Shown piece after piece: positions 1-9,058 of a stretch of DNA of 64,000 nucleotides. Each line of letters opens with the position of its first letter. The stretch's first letter is position 1. The stretch is from Neopararhizobium haloflavum (GTDB taxonomy: Bacteria > Pseudomonadota > Alphaproteobacteria > Rhizobiales > Rhizobiaceae), in the NCBI RefSeq assembly GCF_002750855.1, contig NZ_NWUC01000007.1, positions 124,001 to 188,000 on the forward strand, in the 5' to 3' direction. Below the pieces are notes generated by a model. The model saw only the letters and a program-made list of their open reading frames with translations, was not told where the DNA came from and did not search any database. The translations under genes were made by a program, and so were the position numbers.

Positions 1-1
1 C

Positions 2-481
2 GAAGCTTGCGCGGCGGAATTGGGCGAGGCGCTGGGCATCGAGGCGCGCGCCGAGCCGGATGGCGAGAAGGCCGTCGGCGAAAGTCAGCTGGTCGTGACG
101 ACCACCCCGGCCCGAACGCCGATCCTCAAGGCCGAATGGCTGCATCCCGGTCTGCATATCACCGCGATGGGATCGGACAATATGGACAAGAACGAGCTCG
201 ATCCGGAGATCGTCGTGCGCGCCGACCGTTATATCGTCGACCGCGTCAGCCAGTGCGAAAAGCTTGGCGAGTTGCGCAGCGCCGTGGCCGCCGGGCTATG
301 GACCGGCGAACCGCCAGCCGAACTCGGCGATATCGTTGCAGGCCGCATCGCCGGCCGATCCTCGCCGGAGGCGGTGACGGTCTGCGACCTCACCGGAACC
401 GGAGCGCAGGACACCGCGATTGCGACATTCGCTCTCGGGGTTGCCAAAGCGGGGGGTAAGGGTTCAAAGGTGGCCGGATAG
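2..481 (+). CDS. eutC: Ectoine-utilisation protein EutC, ornithine cyclodeaminase family (C-terminal part)
   Basis: The frame is open from base 2 to a TAG at 479-481, so only the last 159 or so residues are in the window. The segment has the C-terminal Rossmann part of the ornithine cyclodeaminase/mu-crystallin family: a TTTPA strand end, the HITAMGSD stretch that follows the nucleotide-binding fold, and a late DLTGTGAQD motif. Members of this family cyclise or deaminate amino acids with NAD(H). The call EutC, rather than a generic cyclodeaminase, rests on the next gene being a doeD-type diaminobutyrate aminotransferase, since eutC sits in ectoine-degradation operons of rhizobia. Its exact reaction in that pathway is not settled. 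The upstream partners (eutA, eutB, doeA, doeB) would lie outside the window. Confidence 0.75.
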   Translation, partial: EACAAELGEALGIEARAEPDGEKAVGESQLVVTTTPARTPILKAEWLHPGLHITAMGSDNMDKNELDPEIVVRADRYIVDRVSQCEKLGELRSAVAAGLWTGEPPAELGDIVAGRIAGRSSPEAVTVCDLTGTGAQDTAIATFALGVAKAGGKGSKVAG

Positions 482-595
482 GCCCGCACAGCAAGTGACT
501 GACGCGATTTCGCGCTACATGGGCCCGAAGGCCCGGCCGTAGCAGAAGGTTGCCGGCAAGAGGGCGCTGGAAACCGACGAAAAGACGGAGTCATC

Positions 596-1963
596 ATGCT
601 CAGGAACGATCAGCTCGATCAGTGGGATCGCGAGAATTTCTTCCACCCCTCGACGCACATGGGCCAGCACGAGCGTGGCGAGGCGGCAAACCGGATCATA
701 ACCGGTGGATCGGGCGTTTTTATCGAAGATCGCAACGGCACGAAGCTGCTTGACGGTTTTGCCGGGCTCTACTGCGTGAATGTCGGCTATGGCCGCCAGG
801 AAATCGCCGAGGCGATCGCCGCCCAGGCGAAGGAACTCGCCTACTACCACGCTTATGTCGGCCACGGCACGGAAGCCTCGATCACACTCGCCAAAATGGT
901 GATGGAGCGCATGCCCGAACATATGTCGAAGGTCTATTTCGGCCTCGGCGGCTCGGATGCCAACGAAACCAACATCAAGCTCGTCTGGTACTACAACAAT
1001 ATCCTTGGCCGGCCGGAGAAGAAGAAGATCATTTCGCGCTGGCGCGGCTATCATGGTTCCGGCCTGATGACCGGCTCGCTGACCGGTCTCACTCCGTTTC
1101 ACAACAAATTCGATCTGCCGCTTTCTCAGGTCCTGCACACCGAGACCCCTTCCTATTTCCGCCGGCCGGACCTCGACATGAGCGAGGCCGACTTCGTCCA
1201 GCATTGCGTGGACAAGCTGGAAGAAATGATCGCCGCGGAAGGTGCCGACACGATCGCCGCCTTCATCGGCGAGCCGATCCTCGGCACGGGCGGCATCATT
1301 CCGGCGCCGGAAGGCTATTGGGCGGCGATCCAGAAAGTGCTCGAAAAGCACGACATCCTCCTGATCGCAGATGAAGTCGTGACCGGCTTTGGCCGCCTCG
1401 GCTCGATGACCGGCTCGAAGCACTACGGGATAAAGCCGGACATCATCACGCTGGCAAAAGGGCTGACCTCAGCCTATGCCCCCCTGTCAGGCTCCGTGAT
1501 CTCCGATCGGATGTGGGACGTTCTGGTCAAGGGCTCCGACGAGATGGGGCCGATCGGCCACGGCTGGACCTATTCGGCGCACCCCATCGGCGCGGCCGCC
1601 GGGGTTGCCAATCTCAAGCTGGTCGACGAAATGGGACTCGTCGAGAACGCCGGCAAGGTCGGGCGATATCTGAACGACAAGATGAAAGACGCCTTGTCCG
1701 CTCACCAGAAGGTCGGGGACGTGCGAGGCGAAGGCATGCTGTGCGCCGTCGAGTTCGTGGACGACAAGACCAGCCGCACCTTCTTCGACGCTGGCCGCAA
1801 GATTGGACCGGCAATGGCGGCGGCGGTGCTGAAGAACGGCGTCATCGGCCGCGCCATGCCCCAGGGTGACATCCTCGGCTTCGCGCCCCCGCTCTGCCTG
1901 ACCGAGGCTGAAGCCGACCAGATCGTCGACGCGACGAAGAAGGCCGTCAAGGAAGTCTTCTGA
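596..1963 (+). CDS. doeD: Class III aminotransferase, DoeD-type (L-2,4-diaminobutyrate transaminase)
   Basis: This 455-residue protein is a fold-type I, class III PLP aminotransferase of the usual length. Visible landmarks are the cofactor-contact segment around GSDANE (119-124), the Asp of ADEVVTGFG (D259) and the PLP lysine of LAKGL (K288). In ectoine breakdown, DoeD moves the amino group of L-2,4-diaminobutyrate, released from ectoine by DoeA and DoeB, to an acceptor to give aspartate semialdehyde. The ATG at 596 follows a GGAG at correct spacing. It lies 114 bp after eutC on the same strand, which supports the pathway assignment. Related omega-amino acid:pyruvate transaminases look alike, so substrate is inferred from context. 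Confidence 0.8.
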   Translation: MLRNDQLDQWDRENFFHPSTHMGQHERGEAANRIITGGSGVFIEDRNGTKLLDGFAGLYCVNVGYGRQEIAEAIAAQAKELAYYHAYVGHGTEASITLAKMVMERMPEHMSKVYFGLGGSDANETNIKLVWYYNNILGRPEKKKIISRWRGYHGSGLMTGSLTGLTPFHNKFDLPLSQVLHTETPSYFRRPDLDMSEADFVQHCVDKLEEMIAAEGADTIAAFIGEPILGTGGIIPAPEGYWAAIQKVLEKHDILLIADEVVTGFGRLGSMTGSKHYGIKPDIITLAKGLTSAYAPLSGSVISDRMWDVLVKGSDEMGPIGHGWTYSAHPIGAAAGVANLKLVDEMGLVENAGKVGRYLNDKMKDALSAHQKVGDVRGEGMLCAVEFVDDKTSRTFFDAGRKIGPAMAAAVLKNGVIGRAMPQGDILGFAPPLCLTEAEADQIVDATKKAVKEVF

Positions 1964-1986
1964 GGTTGCTCGATGCGCGGGGTCGT

Positions 1987-3204
1987 TCAGGCCTCGCGCA
2001 TCAGCGTATGCTGATCGATCAGATATTTGTCGGAAAGCGGCAGGCTTGCCGCTCCGAGGGCCCGCGCGATGGGCCCAACCGTACCTGCCTCGATCGCCGG
2101 CACGTCCAGACCCTGGAGGTCGAGCGCGAGTACGGCGCGCCGGGTTTCTTCCACCAGCCTTTCCCGCACGGCAGACGGCATTCCACCGTCCAGCACCACC
2201 GTTTCGAAATCGATGATGGAGACGGAGGCGACGATCGCGTGGGCGAGGCCGCGTGCAACCACGGTCAGCCAGCGGGCGACGTGAACTTCAAAGCCGCTCC
2301 AATCGTCCGGCGTACGCCAAAGCGGTGACGGATCGATGCCATCTGCGATCAGCATCCCTTCAAGCACCATCAGCGAGGCCTGGTCAATCAGTTGCTCGGA
2401 GTTGCCATCGCGTCCCGGCACCGGCATCGACCCGAGAGCACCGGCATTGCCGCTGCGCCCGGCATAGAGACTGCCGTTCAAGACGATCCCGCCGCCAATG
2501 AAGGTGCCGATATAGAAATAGATGAAGTCCTGGCGCGCGCCATGATGCCCGAAGATGAGCTCGGCCGCGCACGCCGCCGTGGCGTCGTTCTGCAAGTAGA
2601 CGGGATAGCTTGACATGCCAGCGATCTCGCTTCGCAGATCGATCCGTCGCCATCTGTCCATAACCGCTCGCGGTGCGCCGATTTCCTCGTGCCAGTTCCA
2701 GAGCTGATACGGCATCGCAATACCGATGCCGGCGACGCGGTCTCTCAACCCTTCATCCAGGACCGACGTCATCTGCGCCAGTGCATTACGGACGAACGCG
2801 ATGATCGCATCGGGCTCGGGATAGGCATAACCGATATGAAGCGCATGGCGCACACAACCAAGGAAGTCGATCAGCACGAGATCTGCACTGCGCCGGCCGA
2901 CCTTCAAGCCTATGAAAAAAGCACCATCGCCATTGATGGAGAGCGGTACGGACGGTTGACCCACCTTGCCGCGGATCGGCTCACCGCGTTTCAGCAGCTC
3001 CTCACCCTCCAAGGCCCGCATGATGACGGAAATCGTCTGAGCGGACAGCCCTGTCATCTGAGCGATCTCGGTCTTGACCAATACGCCGTGGCGGCGAACG
3101 AGGCTCAGCACCAGCCGCTCGTTATAGGCACGCATGCCGCTCTGATTGGAGCCACGCAATTGCTGCAAGGTGCCAGGCTCGTTGAGCCCGCTGGAAACTG
3201 CCAT
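1987..3204 (-). CDS. frcR: ROK-family transcriptional repressor of fructose uptake (FrcR-like)
   Basis: This 405-residue protein has an N-terminal winged helix-turn-helix (about residues 35-80, with KTEIAQMTGLSAQTIS) followed by a ROK domain with an FIGLK strand and a GTFIGGG loop. The ROK motif normally reading AGEIGH is AGALGS here, so the usual glutamate and zinc-binding histidine are lost; a repressor that senses sugar without phosphorylating it is expected. The start at 3204 is chosen because GGGGGAGGAG lies just upstream; a 31-residue longer reading has no comparable site. It is divergent from frcB, as in Sinorhizobium, and probably binds the palindrome at 3289-3331. Ligand identity (fructose or a phosphate of it) is inferred. 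Confidence 0.78.
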   Translation of the reverse strand: MAVSSGLNEPGTLQQLRGSNQSGMRAYNERLVLSLVRRHGVLVKTEIAQMTGLSAQTISVIMRALEGEELLKRGEPIRGKVGQPSVPLSINGDGAFFIGLKVGRRSADLVLIDFLGCVRHALHIGYAYPEPDAIIAFVRNALAQMTSVLDEGLRDRVAGIGIAMPYQLWNWHEEIGAPRAVMDRWRRIDLRSEIAGMSSYPVYLQNDATAACAAELIFGHHGARQDFIYFYIGTFIGGGIVLNGSLYAGRSGNAGALGSMPVPGRDGNSEQLIDQASLMVLEGMLIADGIDPSPLWRTPDDWSGFEVHVARWLTVVARGLAHAIVASVSIIDFETVVLDGGMPSAVRERLVEETRRAVLALDLQGLDVPAIEAGTVGPIARALGAASLPLSDKYLIDQHTLMREA

Positions 3205-3288
3205 CAACGCTCCTCCCCCGGGCCGACGCGGCCGGATCGCTTCTATCACGAACCGAGCGATTGGCGAGAGGATGCCGACGCGTCGACT

Positions 3289-3331
3289 GACTGTCAATAA
3301 CTAAATAAGAGTGATTTATTTATTGACAGTC
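3289..3331. promoter_or_regulatory. Long palindromic operator between frcR and frcB
   Basis: A perfect 12-bp inverted repeat (GACTGTCAATAA at 3289-3300 and its complement at 3320-3331) encloses an AT-rich 19-bp centre in which a further 5 bp also pair (3302-3306 with 3314-3318). It is strikingly AT-rich for this DNA. ROK repressors such as NagC and Mlc bind AT-rich TTATT/AATAA-type palindromes, so this is the likely FrcR operator. Each arm contains TTGACA facing outwards. Confidence 0.7.
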
Positions 3332-3351
3332 CTATTGGGATGCTGTTTTCT
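3323..3351 (+). promoter_or_regulatory. Probable frcB promoter
   Basis: A perfect -35 hexamer TTGACA (3323-3328) lies inside the right arm of the operator. A 17-bp spacer leads to TTTTCT (3346-3351), a weak -10 match. A mirror TTGACA on the minus strand (3292-3297) could serve frcR. Overlap with the operator predicts repression by occlusion. Confidence 0.45.
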
Positions 3352-3420
3352 TTTCGTCGGATGCCGATGGAGGAGTCTTCGGCACCTGGCCCGCGGGCCA
3401 GCCATTTCGGGAGGATTGAA

Positions 3421-4449
3421 ATGAAACGCCAAGCTCTCATTGCATCGACGGCTCTTGCCGCTGCACTCGCGTTCGCCGCGCCCTCGCATGCGCAGGACGA
3501 GCAGGTCAGCGCCTGCCTGATCACCAAGACCGACATCAACCCATTCTTCGTCAAGATGAAGGAAGGCGCGACAGCAAAGGCCGAGGAGCTCGGGATGGAA
3601 CTGGCGACCTATGCCGGCCGGGTCGATGGCGACCACCAGACGCAGGTACAGGCGGTCGAAACCTGCATCGCATCGGGCGCCGACGGCATTTTGATCACCG
3701 CATCGGACACAAAGGCGATCGTCGATGTCGTTCAGACGGCTCGCGACAACGGCATTCTCGTCATTGCACTCGACACTCCCCTTGAGCCGATCGATGCAGC
3801 TGATGCCACCTTCGCCACGGACAATTTCAAGGCGGGAGAACTGATTGGACAGTGGGCAGCCGCGCAGTTGGGCGACGAGGCCGCCAATGCCAAGATCGCC
3901 ATGCTCGATCTTTCCCCCAGTCAGCCGTCCGTCGACGTTCTGCGCAACCAGGGCTTCCTTCAGGGTTTCGGCATCGACCTCAACGACGAGAACCTGATCG
4001 GCGACGAGGAGGACGAACGCATAGTCGGCAACGACGTCACCTCCGGCAATGAAGAAGGTGGCCGGCGCGCGATGGAAAACCTGCTCCAGGTCGATCCGGA
4101 GATCAACGTCGTCTACACCATCAACGAGCCCGCCGCGGCTGGAGCATACGAGACGCTTCGCTCGTTCGGACGCCAGGATGAGGTGATCGTCGTATCGGTG
4201 GACGGCGGCTGCCCGGGTGTCCAGAACGTGCAAGAGGGGATCATCGGCGCCACCTCGCAGCAGTATCCGCTTGAAATGGCTGCGCTCGGTATCGAGGCGA
4301 TCGCCAACTTCGCCCGCACCGGCGAAACGCCCGAACCGTCCCCCGGTCTCGACTTCTATGACACCGGTGTCCAACTCGTAACGGACACGCCGGTCGAGGG
4401 CCTGGAATCGATCAGCGTCGAGGAAGGTCTCGAACTCTGCTGGGGCTGA
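3421..4449 (+). CDS. frcB: Periplasmic sugar-binding protein of the fructose ABC transporter
   Basis: This 342-residue protein is a type I periplasmic binding protein of the ribose/xylose class. A signal peptide (KRQ, a hydrophobic Ala/Leu core, cleavage after SHA near residue 22) precedes the mature domain, which starts the family way with a strand and [11 protein letters not shown]. Typical sugar-site elements follow: [15 protein letters not shown] and VDGGCPG. The ATG at 3421 has GGGAGG just upstream. It is the first gene of frcBCAK; in Sinorhizobium meliloti this system takes up fructose and also ribose and mannose. Expression is likely set by FrcR at the upstream palindrome. Substrate is inferred from synteny with frc. 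Confidence 0.85.
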   Translation: MKRQALIASTALAAALAFAAPSHAQDEQVSACLITKTDINPFFVKMKEGATAKAEELGMELATYAGRVDGDHQTQVQAVETCIASGADGILITASDTKAIVDVVQTARDNGILVIALDTPLEPIDAADATFATDNFKAGELIGQWAAAQLGDEAANAKIAMLDLSPSQPSVDVLRNQGFLQGFGIDLNDENLIGDEEDERIVGNDVTSGNEEGGRRAMENLLQVDPEINVVYTINEPAAAGAYETLRSFGRQDEVIVVSVDGGCPGVQNVQEGIIGATSQQYPLEMAALGIEAIANFARTGETPEPSPGLDFYDTGVQLVTDTPVEGLESISVEEGLELCWG

Positions 4450-4460
4450 CGGCGCCTTGC

Positions 4461-4484
4461 GGGCAGGCGGATACAGGCCTGCCC
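4461..4484 (+). other. Intercistronic stem-loop between frcB and frcC
   Basis: Perfect 8-bp arms GGGCAGGC (4461-4468) and GCCTGCCC (4477-4484) flank an 8-nt loop, 12 nt after the frcB stop. There is no T tract, so it is not a classical terminator. Such hairpins often stabilise binding-protein mRNA relative to the downstream permease and ATPase messages. Confidence 0.6.
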
Positions 4485-4574
4485 CTCGCCTGGCGCTGAG
4501 TGCGCCATGCCAATCAGGCTGCAATTGCGCTACACTGCTGGTTCCGCAGGGACTGGAGTGGCGGGAGGATTTTC

Positions 4575-5666
4575 ATGACGAGCTCAGTCGACACCGCGCC
4601 GGCGGCGCGGGGTGCACAGGCCTATGAAGAAAGCCTTGAACAGAGCGACCGCAGCCTTGCGGAGTTCGAGGCACGACACCAATCGGCGCTCGATCGCATC
4701 CAGCATTTCCTTCACGGCTACCCCACCATGGTGCCGGTCATCGTGCTCCTGGTGAGCGTCCTCGCCTTCGGCATCGTCGCCGGCGACCGCTTTTTCTCTG
4801 CCTTCAACCTCTCGCTCATCATGCAGCAGGTCTCCATCATCGGGATACTGGCGGCAGCGCAGAGCCTCGTGATCCTCACCGCCGGCATCGATCTGTCGGT
4901 GGCGGCCATCATGGTCTTAATGTCGGTGATCATGGGCAATCTGGCGGTCAGCATGGGAGTGCCGACCCCCATCGCCTTGCTGGTCGGGTTTGCTGGCGGC
5001 ACGGCAGCGGGCGCCCTCAACGGACTGTTGGTGACCCGCCTGAAACTGCCGCCCTTCATCACCACACTCGGCACTTGGAACATTTTCTTCGCGCTGAACC
5101 TCTGGCTCTCCGGCGCCCAGTCGATCCGCAGTCAGGACATCGATGAACAGGCGCCCATCCTCAAGATCTTCGGCGAGAACTTCGGCATGTTCGGAGCCCA
5201 GTTCTCCTATGGCTCCGTGCTGATGGTGCTGATCTTCGCCGCACTCTGGTATCTCCTGAACAGGACCGCATGGGGACGCCACGTCTATGCCGTCGGCGAC
5301 GACAAGGAAGCCGCCGAACTGGCCGGCATCCGCACCAACCGGACGCTGGTGTCCGTCTATGCCCTGGCAGGGCTTGTCTGTGCACTCGGCGCTTGGGCGT
5401 CCATCGGCCGCGTCGGCTCCGTGTCCCCGCAAAGCTTCTACGAAGGCAACCTCCAGTCGATCACGGCTGTGGTCATCGGCGGGATTTCGCTCTTCGGAGG
5501 CCGCGGCTCCATCATGGGACCATTGATCGGGGCGTTGATCGTCGGCGTCTTCCAGTCGGGGCTTCGCCTCGTCGGTGTCGACGTGCTCTGGCAGGTTTTC
5601 GCGATCGGCTGGCTGATCATCATCGCCGTCGCCATCGACCAATGGATCAGAAAGGTATCGGCATGA
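4575..5666 (+). CDS. frcC: Fructose ABC transporter permease
   Basis: This 363-residue protein is a BPD_transp_2 (RbsC-type) inner-membrane permease. About 55 hydrophilic residues at the N-terminus precede the first membrane span (MVPVIVLLVSVLAFG), and eight or nine further hydrophobic segments follow. The family motifs TAGIDLSVAA and a GGISLFGGRGS loop near the C-terminus, where the ATPase docks, are present. The ATG at 4575 is preceded by GGGAGGA. The long charged N-terminus is typical of FrcC and distinguishes it from RbsC. Its stop overlaps the frcA start (ATGA), so translation is coupled. Confidence 0.87.
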   Translation: MTSSVDTAPAARGAQAYEESLEQSDRSLAEFEARHQSALDRIQHFLHGYPTMVPVIVLLVSVLAFGIVAGDRFFSAFNLSLIMQQVSIIGILAAAQSLVILTAGIDLSVAAIMVLMSVIMGNLAVSMGVPTPIALLVGFAGGTAAGALNGLLVTRLKLPPFITTLGTWNIFFALNLWLSGAQSIRSQDIDEQAPILKIFGENFGMFGAQFSYGSVLMVLIFAALWYLLNRTAWGRHVYAVGDDKEAAELAGIRTNRTLVSVYALAGLVCALGAWASIGRVGSVSPQSFYEGNLQSITAVVIGGISLFGGRGSIMGPLIGALIVGVFQSGLRLVGVDVLWQVFAIGWLIIIAVAIDQWIRKVSA

Positions 5667-6448
5667 GCGAGAACGTACCCATCCTTTCCGCCCGTGGCCT
5701 CGTCAAGCGCTACGGCCGCGTGACTGCCCTCGACCGCGCCGATTTCGATCTCTACCCCGGTGAGATCCTGGCCGTCATCGGCGACAACGGTGCCGGAAAA
5801 TCCTCGCTGATCAAGGCCCTCTCGGGCGCTGTATCGATTGATGAGGGCGACATGACGCTGGAGGGGCGCCCCATGCGGTTCTCCTCGCCCATGGAAGCGA
5901 GAGATGCAGGCATCGAAACCGTCTATCAGACGCTCGCGCTCTCACCTGCGCTGTCGATCGCCGACAACATGTTTCTTGGCCGCGAAATCCGCAAGAAGGG
6001 GCCACTCGGATCCATCTTCAAACTGCTCGACCGCGCAGAGATGGAGAAAGTGGCACGCCAGAAGCTCTCCGACCTCGGCCTGATGACCATTCAGAACATC
6101 GCGCAACCCGTGGAAACGCTGTCGGGAGGCCAAAGGCAAGGTGTTGCCGTCGCGCGGGCCGCAGCATTCGGCTCGAAGGTGATCATCATGGATGAGCCGA
6201 CGGCGGCGCTCGGCGTGAAGGAGTCACGCCGCGTTCTTGAATTGATCCTGGACGTCAAGCGGCGTGGGATTCCGATCGTTCTGATCTCCCACAACATGCC
6301 GCATGTCTTCGAGGTTGCCGATCGAATCCATATCCACCGTCTCGGCCGCCGGCTATGCGTCATAAAGCCAAAGGACTACTCGATGTCCGATGCGGTTGCG
6401 TTCATGACAGGTGCCAAGACGCCGCCGGAAGAAGCGATTGCCGCCTGA
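5663..6448 (+). CDS. frcA: Fructose ABC transporter ATPase (single domain)
   Basis: This 261-residue protein holds one complete ABC domain: Walker A GDNGAGKSS, signature LSGGQRQG, Walker B VIIMDEPTAALG and switch His in LISHN. Most ribose-type importers use a duplicated, roughly 500-residue ATPase (RbsA), so the single domain is diagnostic of the Frc subgroup, where a homodimer is expected to power FrcC. It starts inside the frcC stop codon and its own stop overlaps the frcK start (TGATG), which indicates strict operon expression. Confidence 0.87.
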   Translation: MSENVPILSARGLVKRYGRVTALDRADFDLYPGEILAVIGDNGAGKSSLIKALSGAVSIDEGDMTLEGRPMRFSSPMEARDAGIETVYQTLALSPALSIADNMFLGREIRKKGPLGSIFKLLDRAEMEKVARQKLSDLGLMTIQNIAQPVETLSGGQRQGVAVARAAAFGSKVIIMDEPTAALGVKESRRVLELILDVKRRGIPIVLISHNMPHVFEVADRIHIHRLGRRLCVIKPKDYSMSDAVAFMTGAKTPPEEAIAA

Positions 6449-7077
6449 TGCGTGATATGGCGGGCATTGCAGAAGGGCTGCTCGCCGGCGCCAGGGCGTC
6501 GCAGCGGCGATTGATCGTGGCGATTGCCGGGCCGCCGGGCTCGGGCAAATCGACCATATCCGAAGCGCTGCGCAAGGCCATCGACGACCGGGAGCCCGGC
6601 AGCGCCATCATAGTGCCGATGGATGGCTTTCATCTCGACAACGTCGTGCTCGATCACCGTGGCCTGAGGCACCGCAAGGGTGCACCGGAGACATTCGATG
6701 CGGCGGGTTACTGCGAAACGATGCGCAGAATCGCCGAGCGGCCGCAGCTTTCAGCCGCCTATCCGGTCTTCGACCGTCATCTCGATCTCGCACGCGCCGG
6801 AGCGGGCATCGTCGATCCCGGCCATCGCATCGTTCTGACGGAGGGCAATTACCTCTTGATCGACGCAGCACCTTGGAGCGAGCTTCGCACGCTCTTCGAG
6901 CGGACCATCTGGCTCGATGTGGCCGACGATGTTCTGGAGGAACGACTTGTTCGTCGCTGGCTGTACCATGGGTTGGGGCGGCAGCAGGCGATAAAAAAGG
7001 CGCTCGACAACGATATGCCGAACGCCAGGTTTGTGAAGCAGAATTCGCGGCGGGCAGACATCACCATCAATGGCTGA
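6448..7077 (+). CDS. frcK: P-loop kinase of the fructose transport operon
   Basis: This 209-residue protein belongs to the uridine kinase/pantothenate kinase-like P-loop family, with Walker A GPPGSGKST near the N-terminus and a DGFH motif that in this family positions the acceptor substrate. It ends the frcBCAK operon and overlaps frcA by one base. In Sinorhizobium the homologue is thought to be a sugar kinase, but it is not of the PfkB or ROK fructokinase families and its substrate has not been fixed from sequence. It converges on ask with 17 bp between stops. Confidence 0.75.
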   Translation: MRDMAGIAEGLLAGARASQRRLIVAIAGPPGSGKSTISEALRKAIDDREPGSAIIVPMDGFHLDNVVLDHRGLRHRKGAPETFDAAGYCETMRRIAERPQLSAAYPVFDRHLDLARAGAGIVDPGHRIVLTEGNYLLIDAAPWSELRTLFERTIWLDVADDVLEERLVRRWLYHGLGRQQAIKKALDNDMPNARFVKQNSRRADITING

Positions 7078-7094
7078 CCGCCTTAGTCAGCCTT

Positions 7095-8567
7095 TCAAGC
7101 GACAGCCTTGAGCTCGACCTCGCCGGCCCTTTCGATAAGGACCGAATGGAGGCTCTTGACGGCTGCGTTCATCGATTCCTGATCGACGACGAACTGCACA
7201 TCGACGCCTCGCCCGGTTTCATGCGCTCCGAGCGGCTCGATACCCGCTTCCTTCAGTGCCACCAGCGAGTTGAGCATGACATCCAGTCCGCGCAGCTCGC
7301 GGCCGATTGCAGACACGATCGCAACCTTGCGCATCTTGATCTGCGCAGAAGGGTAAACCTTCGCAATGTCGCGCTCGACGCGGCGAATGGCCTTGAGCGA
7401 GCCTTCCAGATAGTGCGTGATCGTGTTGGCGTTGGATGTCTTGGCGACGATCCAGACCTTGTGACGCGTCAGCGCTTCGAGAATGGTGGCGTCATAGCCC
7501 TTGACCCCGACCATGTCCTGCTCGAAGACTTCGAGCGCGATCACGGGAAGACCGGTGATGATCTCGACCCGCGGCTCGCTCGCCGGCTCCGCATCGATCA
7601 GCGTACCAGGGTCGTGCGGTTCGAATGCGTTGGCTACCCGCAGCGGAATGCCCGCCTGGCGCAACGTCTTCGCTGCCTTCGGATGGATGGCCTCCATGCC
7701 CATGTTCGAAAGCTGATCCGCCACGTCGTAGTTGGTACGGCCGATCTTCTGGACCGCATCGACACCCACCAGCTTGGGGTCCGCGCTGGAGAGGTGAAAC
7801 TCCTTGTGGATCACTGCCTCGCGCGCCCCGGTGATCGCTGCCGTGTGAGCGAACGTCACCTCCGAATAACCACGGTCGAACTCGCGCATCAGACCTTCCA
7901 TGCACTGGGCATAGCCGGTCACGATGGGCAATTCGCGGGCGAAATCGACCTCGGCGAAAGCGTCCGAGATGCGCTGCCCGAGGTCGGGATGATTCTCGTC
8001 ACGCCAGCCCGTCAGGTCCACGAAACGTGCATTGACGCCATGTCGGCGAAGCAGAAGCGTCGTGACAAAAGCCGAATGCGCCTCGCCCAGGCCCGACAGA
8101 AGTTCGCGGGTCGTCAGCATGTGCTCTTCTAGGCGGAAATGTCCGTAGGAGCACAGCCTCTGGAGATCCAGAAGGCAGGTTCTCGCGCCCTCGATCCGCT
8201 CACGAACGAAATCATCGGCAACGCGGCGATCACCGCCATCATCGAGGATTTCCGCGTTCATGTCGCGCATCATGATGCTGACGCGGCCAAGGGCATCCAT
8301 CCAACCGTGATCGTTGTCGGCGTTGGAGAACAGCGCATAGACACCCGGCTCGTCGGTCTTCTTGTGCTCCAGCAGGGCGTTTGTCATGCCGGCATAAGCT
8401 GAGACGACGAAGACGCGATTGTAGAGCGCTTCGCCTTCCCGATCGCCAATGAAGATGCTGTCGAGCAGCTCTCGCGACCGGCTGATCGACGTGCCGCCGA
8501 TCTTCTCGACGGTGTGGTTGCCGTTCGGCTTTTCTTCCGTCATCGTCTTGTCGGTATCAGTCGTCAT
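7095..8567 (-). CDS. ask: Ectoine-pathway aspartate kinase (Ask_Ect)
   Basis: This 490-residue protein is an aspartokinase with the N-terminal amino-acid kinase motif KIGGTS, the central catalytic fold and a C-terminal ACT region (KVAIVSAIG and following). It phosphorylates aspartate in the first step towards aspartate semialdehyde and hence diaminobutyrate. As the last gene of ectABC-ask it is the specialised isoenzyme that escapes the normal lysine/threonine feedback. No strong ribosome binding site is visible. ATG 8567 is chosen because longer readings run into ectC; ATG 8543 is also possible. The KIGGTS motif deviates from the KFGGTS of housekeeping LysC. Confidence 0.88.
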   Translation of the reverse strand: MTTDTDKTMTEEKPNGNHTVEKIGGTSISRSRELLDSIFIGDREGEALYNRVFVVSAYAGMTNALLEHKKTDEPGVYALFSNADNDHGWMDALGRVSIMMRDMNAEILDDGGDRRVADDFVRERIEGARTCLLDLQRLCSYGHFRLEEHMLTTRELLSGLGEAHSAFVTTLLLRRHGVNARFVDLTGWRDENHPDLGQRISDAFAEVDFARELPIVTGYAQCMEGLMREFDRGYSEVTFAHTAAITGAREAVIHKEFHLSSADPKLVGVDAVQKIGRTNYDVADQLSNMGMEAIHPKAAKTLRQAGIPLRVANAFEPHDPGTLIDAEPASEPRVEIITGLPVIALEVFEQDMVGVKGYDATILEALTRHKVWIVAKTSNANTITHYLEGSLKAIRRVERDIAKVYPSAQIKMRKVAIVSAIGRELRGLDVMLNSLVALKEAGIEPLGAHETGRGVDVQFVVDQESMNAAVKSLHSVLIERAGEVELKAVA

Positions 8568-8646
8568 CTTTGTCGATATTGCGCCGGTGCATGTCGGCAG
8601 CCGGCGCCCTCTCCATTGAAATAAAGGCGGCTGGGGGTCCGGATCG

Positions 8647-9051
8647 TCAGGCCGATGCCGCCGCAACCTCGTCGGCGCTCGCATAGGAACCGTCGGCACG
8701 ATGAACCTCGTTGCCCGTTACCGGCGGATTGAACACGCAAGCCATCGTCATCTCGGTCTTGCCGCGCAGGATGTGCTTGTCGTTCTTGTTGAGCGCATAC
8801 ATCACACCCGGCCTGATCTCGTGAACCTCGCCGGTTGCGACATCCTCGATAGAACCCTCCCCAGCGACGCAATAAACGCTCTCCAGGTGGTTCTTGTAGT
8901 GAAAGTGCAACTCGGTATCAGCGTAGATCGTCGTGATATGGAAGCTGAATCCCATGTTGTCGCCGGCCAGGAGCAGACGAACCGAATTCCATCCGTCCGA
9001 ATCAACCCGCCGCTCGGTGTTCTTTGCTTCGTTGAAGTCTCTTACGATCAT
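8647..9051 (-). CDS. ectC: Ectoine synthase
   Basis: This 134-residue cupin closes the ring of N-gamma-acetyl-diaminobutyrate to give ectoine. The length matches the family, and the iron ligands known from characterised EctC are at the same numbers here: E57 (HLESVYC), Y85 (GVMYALN) and H93 (DKHILR). Its ATG lies 7 bp after the ectB stop, so the two are co-translated. No ectD hydroxylase follows, so within this window only ectoine, not hydroxyectoine, can be made. Confidence 0.95.
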   Translation of the reverse strand: MIVRDFNEAKNTERRVDSDGWNSVRLLLAGDNMGFSFHITTIYADTELHFHYKNHLESVYCVAGEGSIEDVATGEVHEIRPGVMYALNKNDKHILRGKTEMTMACVFNPPVTGNEVHRADGSYASADEVAAASA

Positions 9052-9058
9052 GGCCGGT

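Noticed and set aside
515-1423. 302-codon open frame on the minus strand opposite the doeD gene
   Set aside because: It is antisense to a clear aminotransferase, has no ribosome binding site and an Arg/Asp/Val-rich composition typical of GC-rich shadow frames.
8568-8699. Longer aspartate kinase reading from base 8699
   Set aside because: It would overlap ectC by about 50 bp and adds an Arg/Pro-rich stretch absent from aspartokinases.
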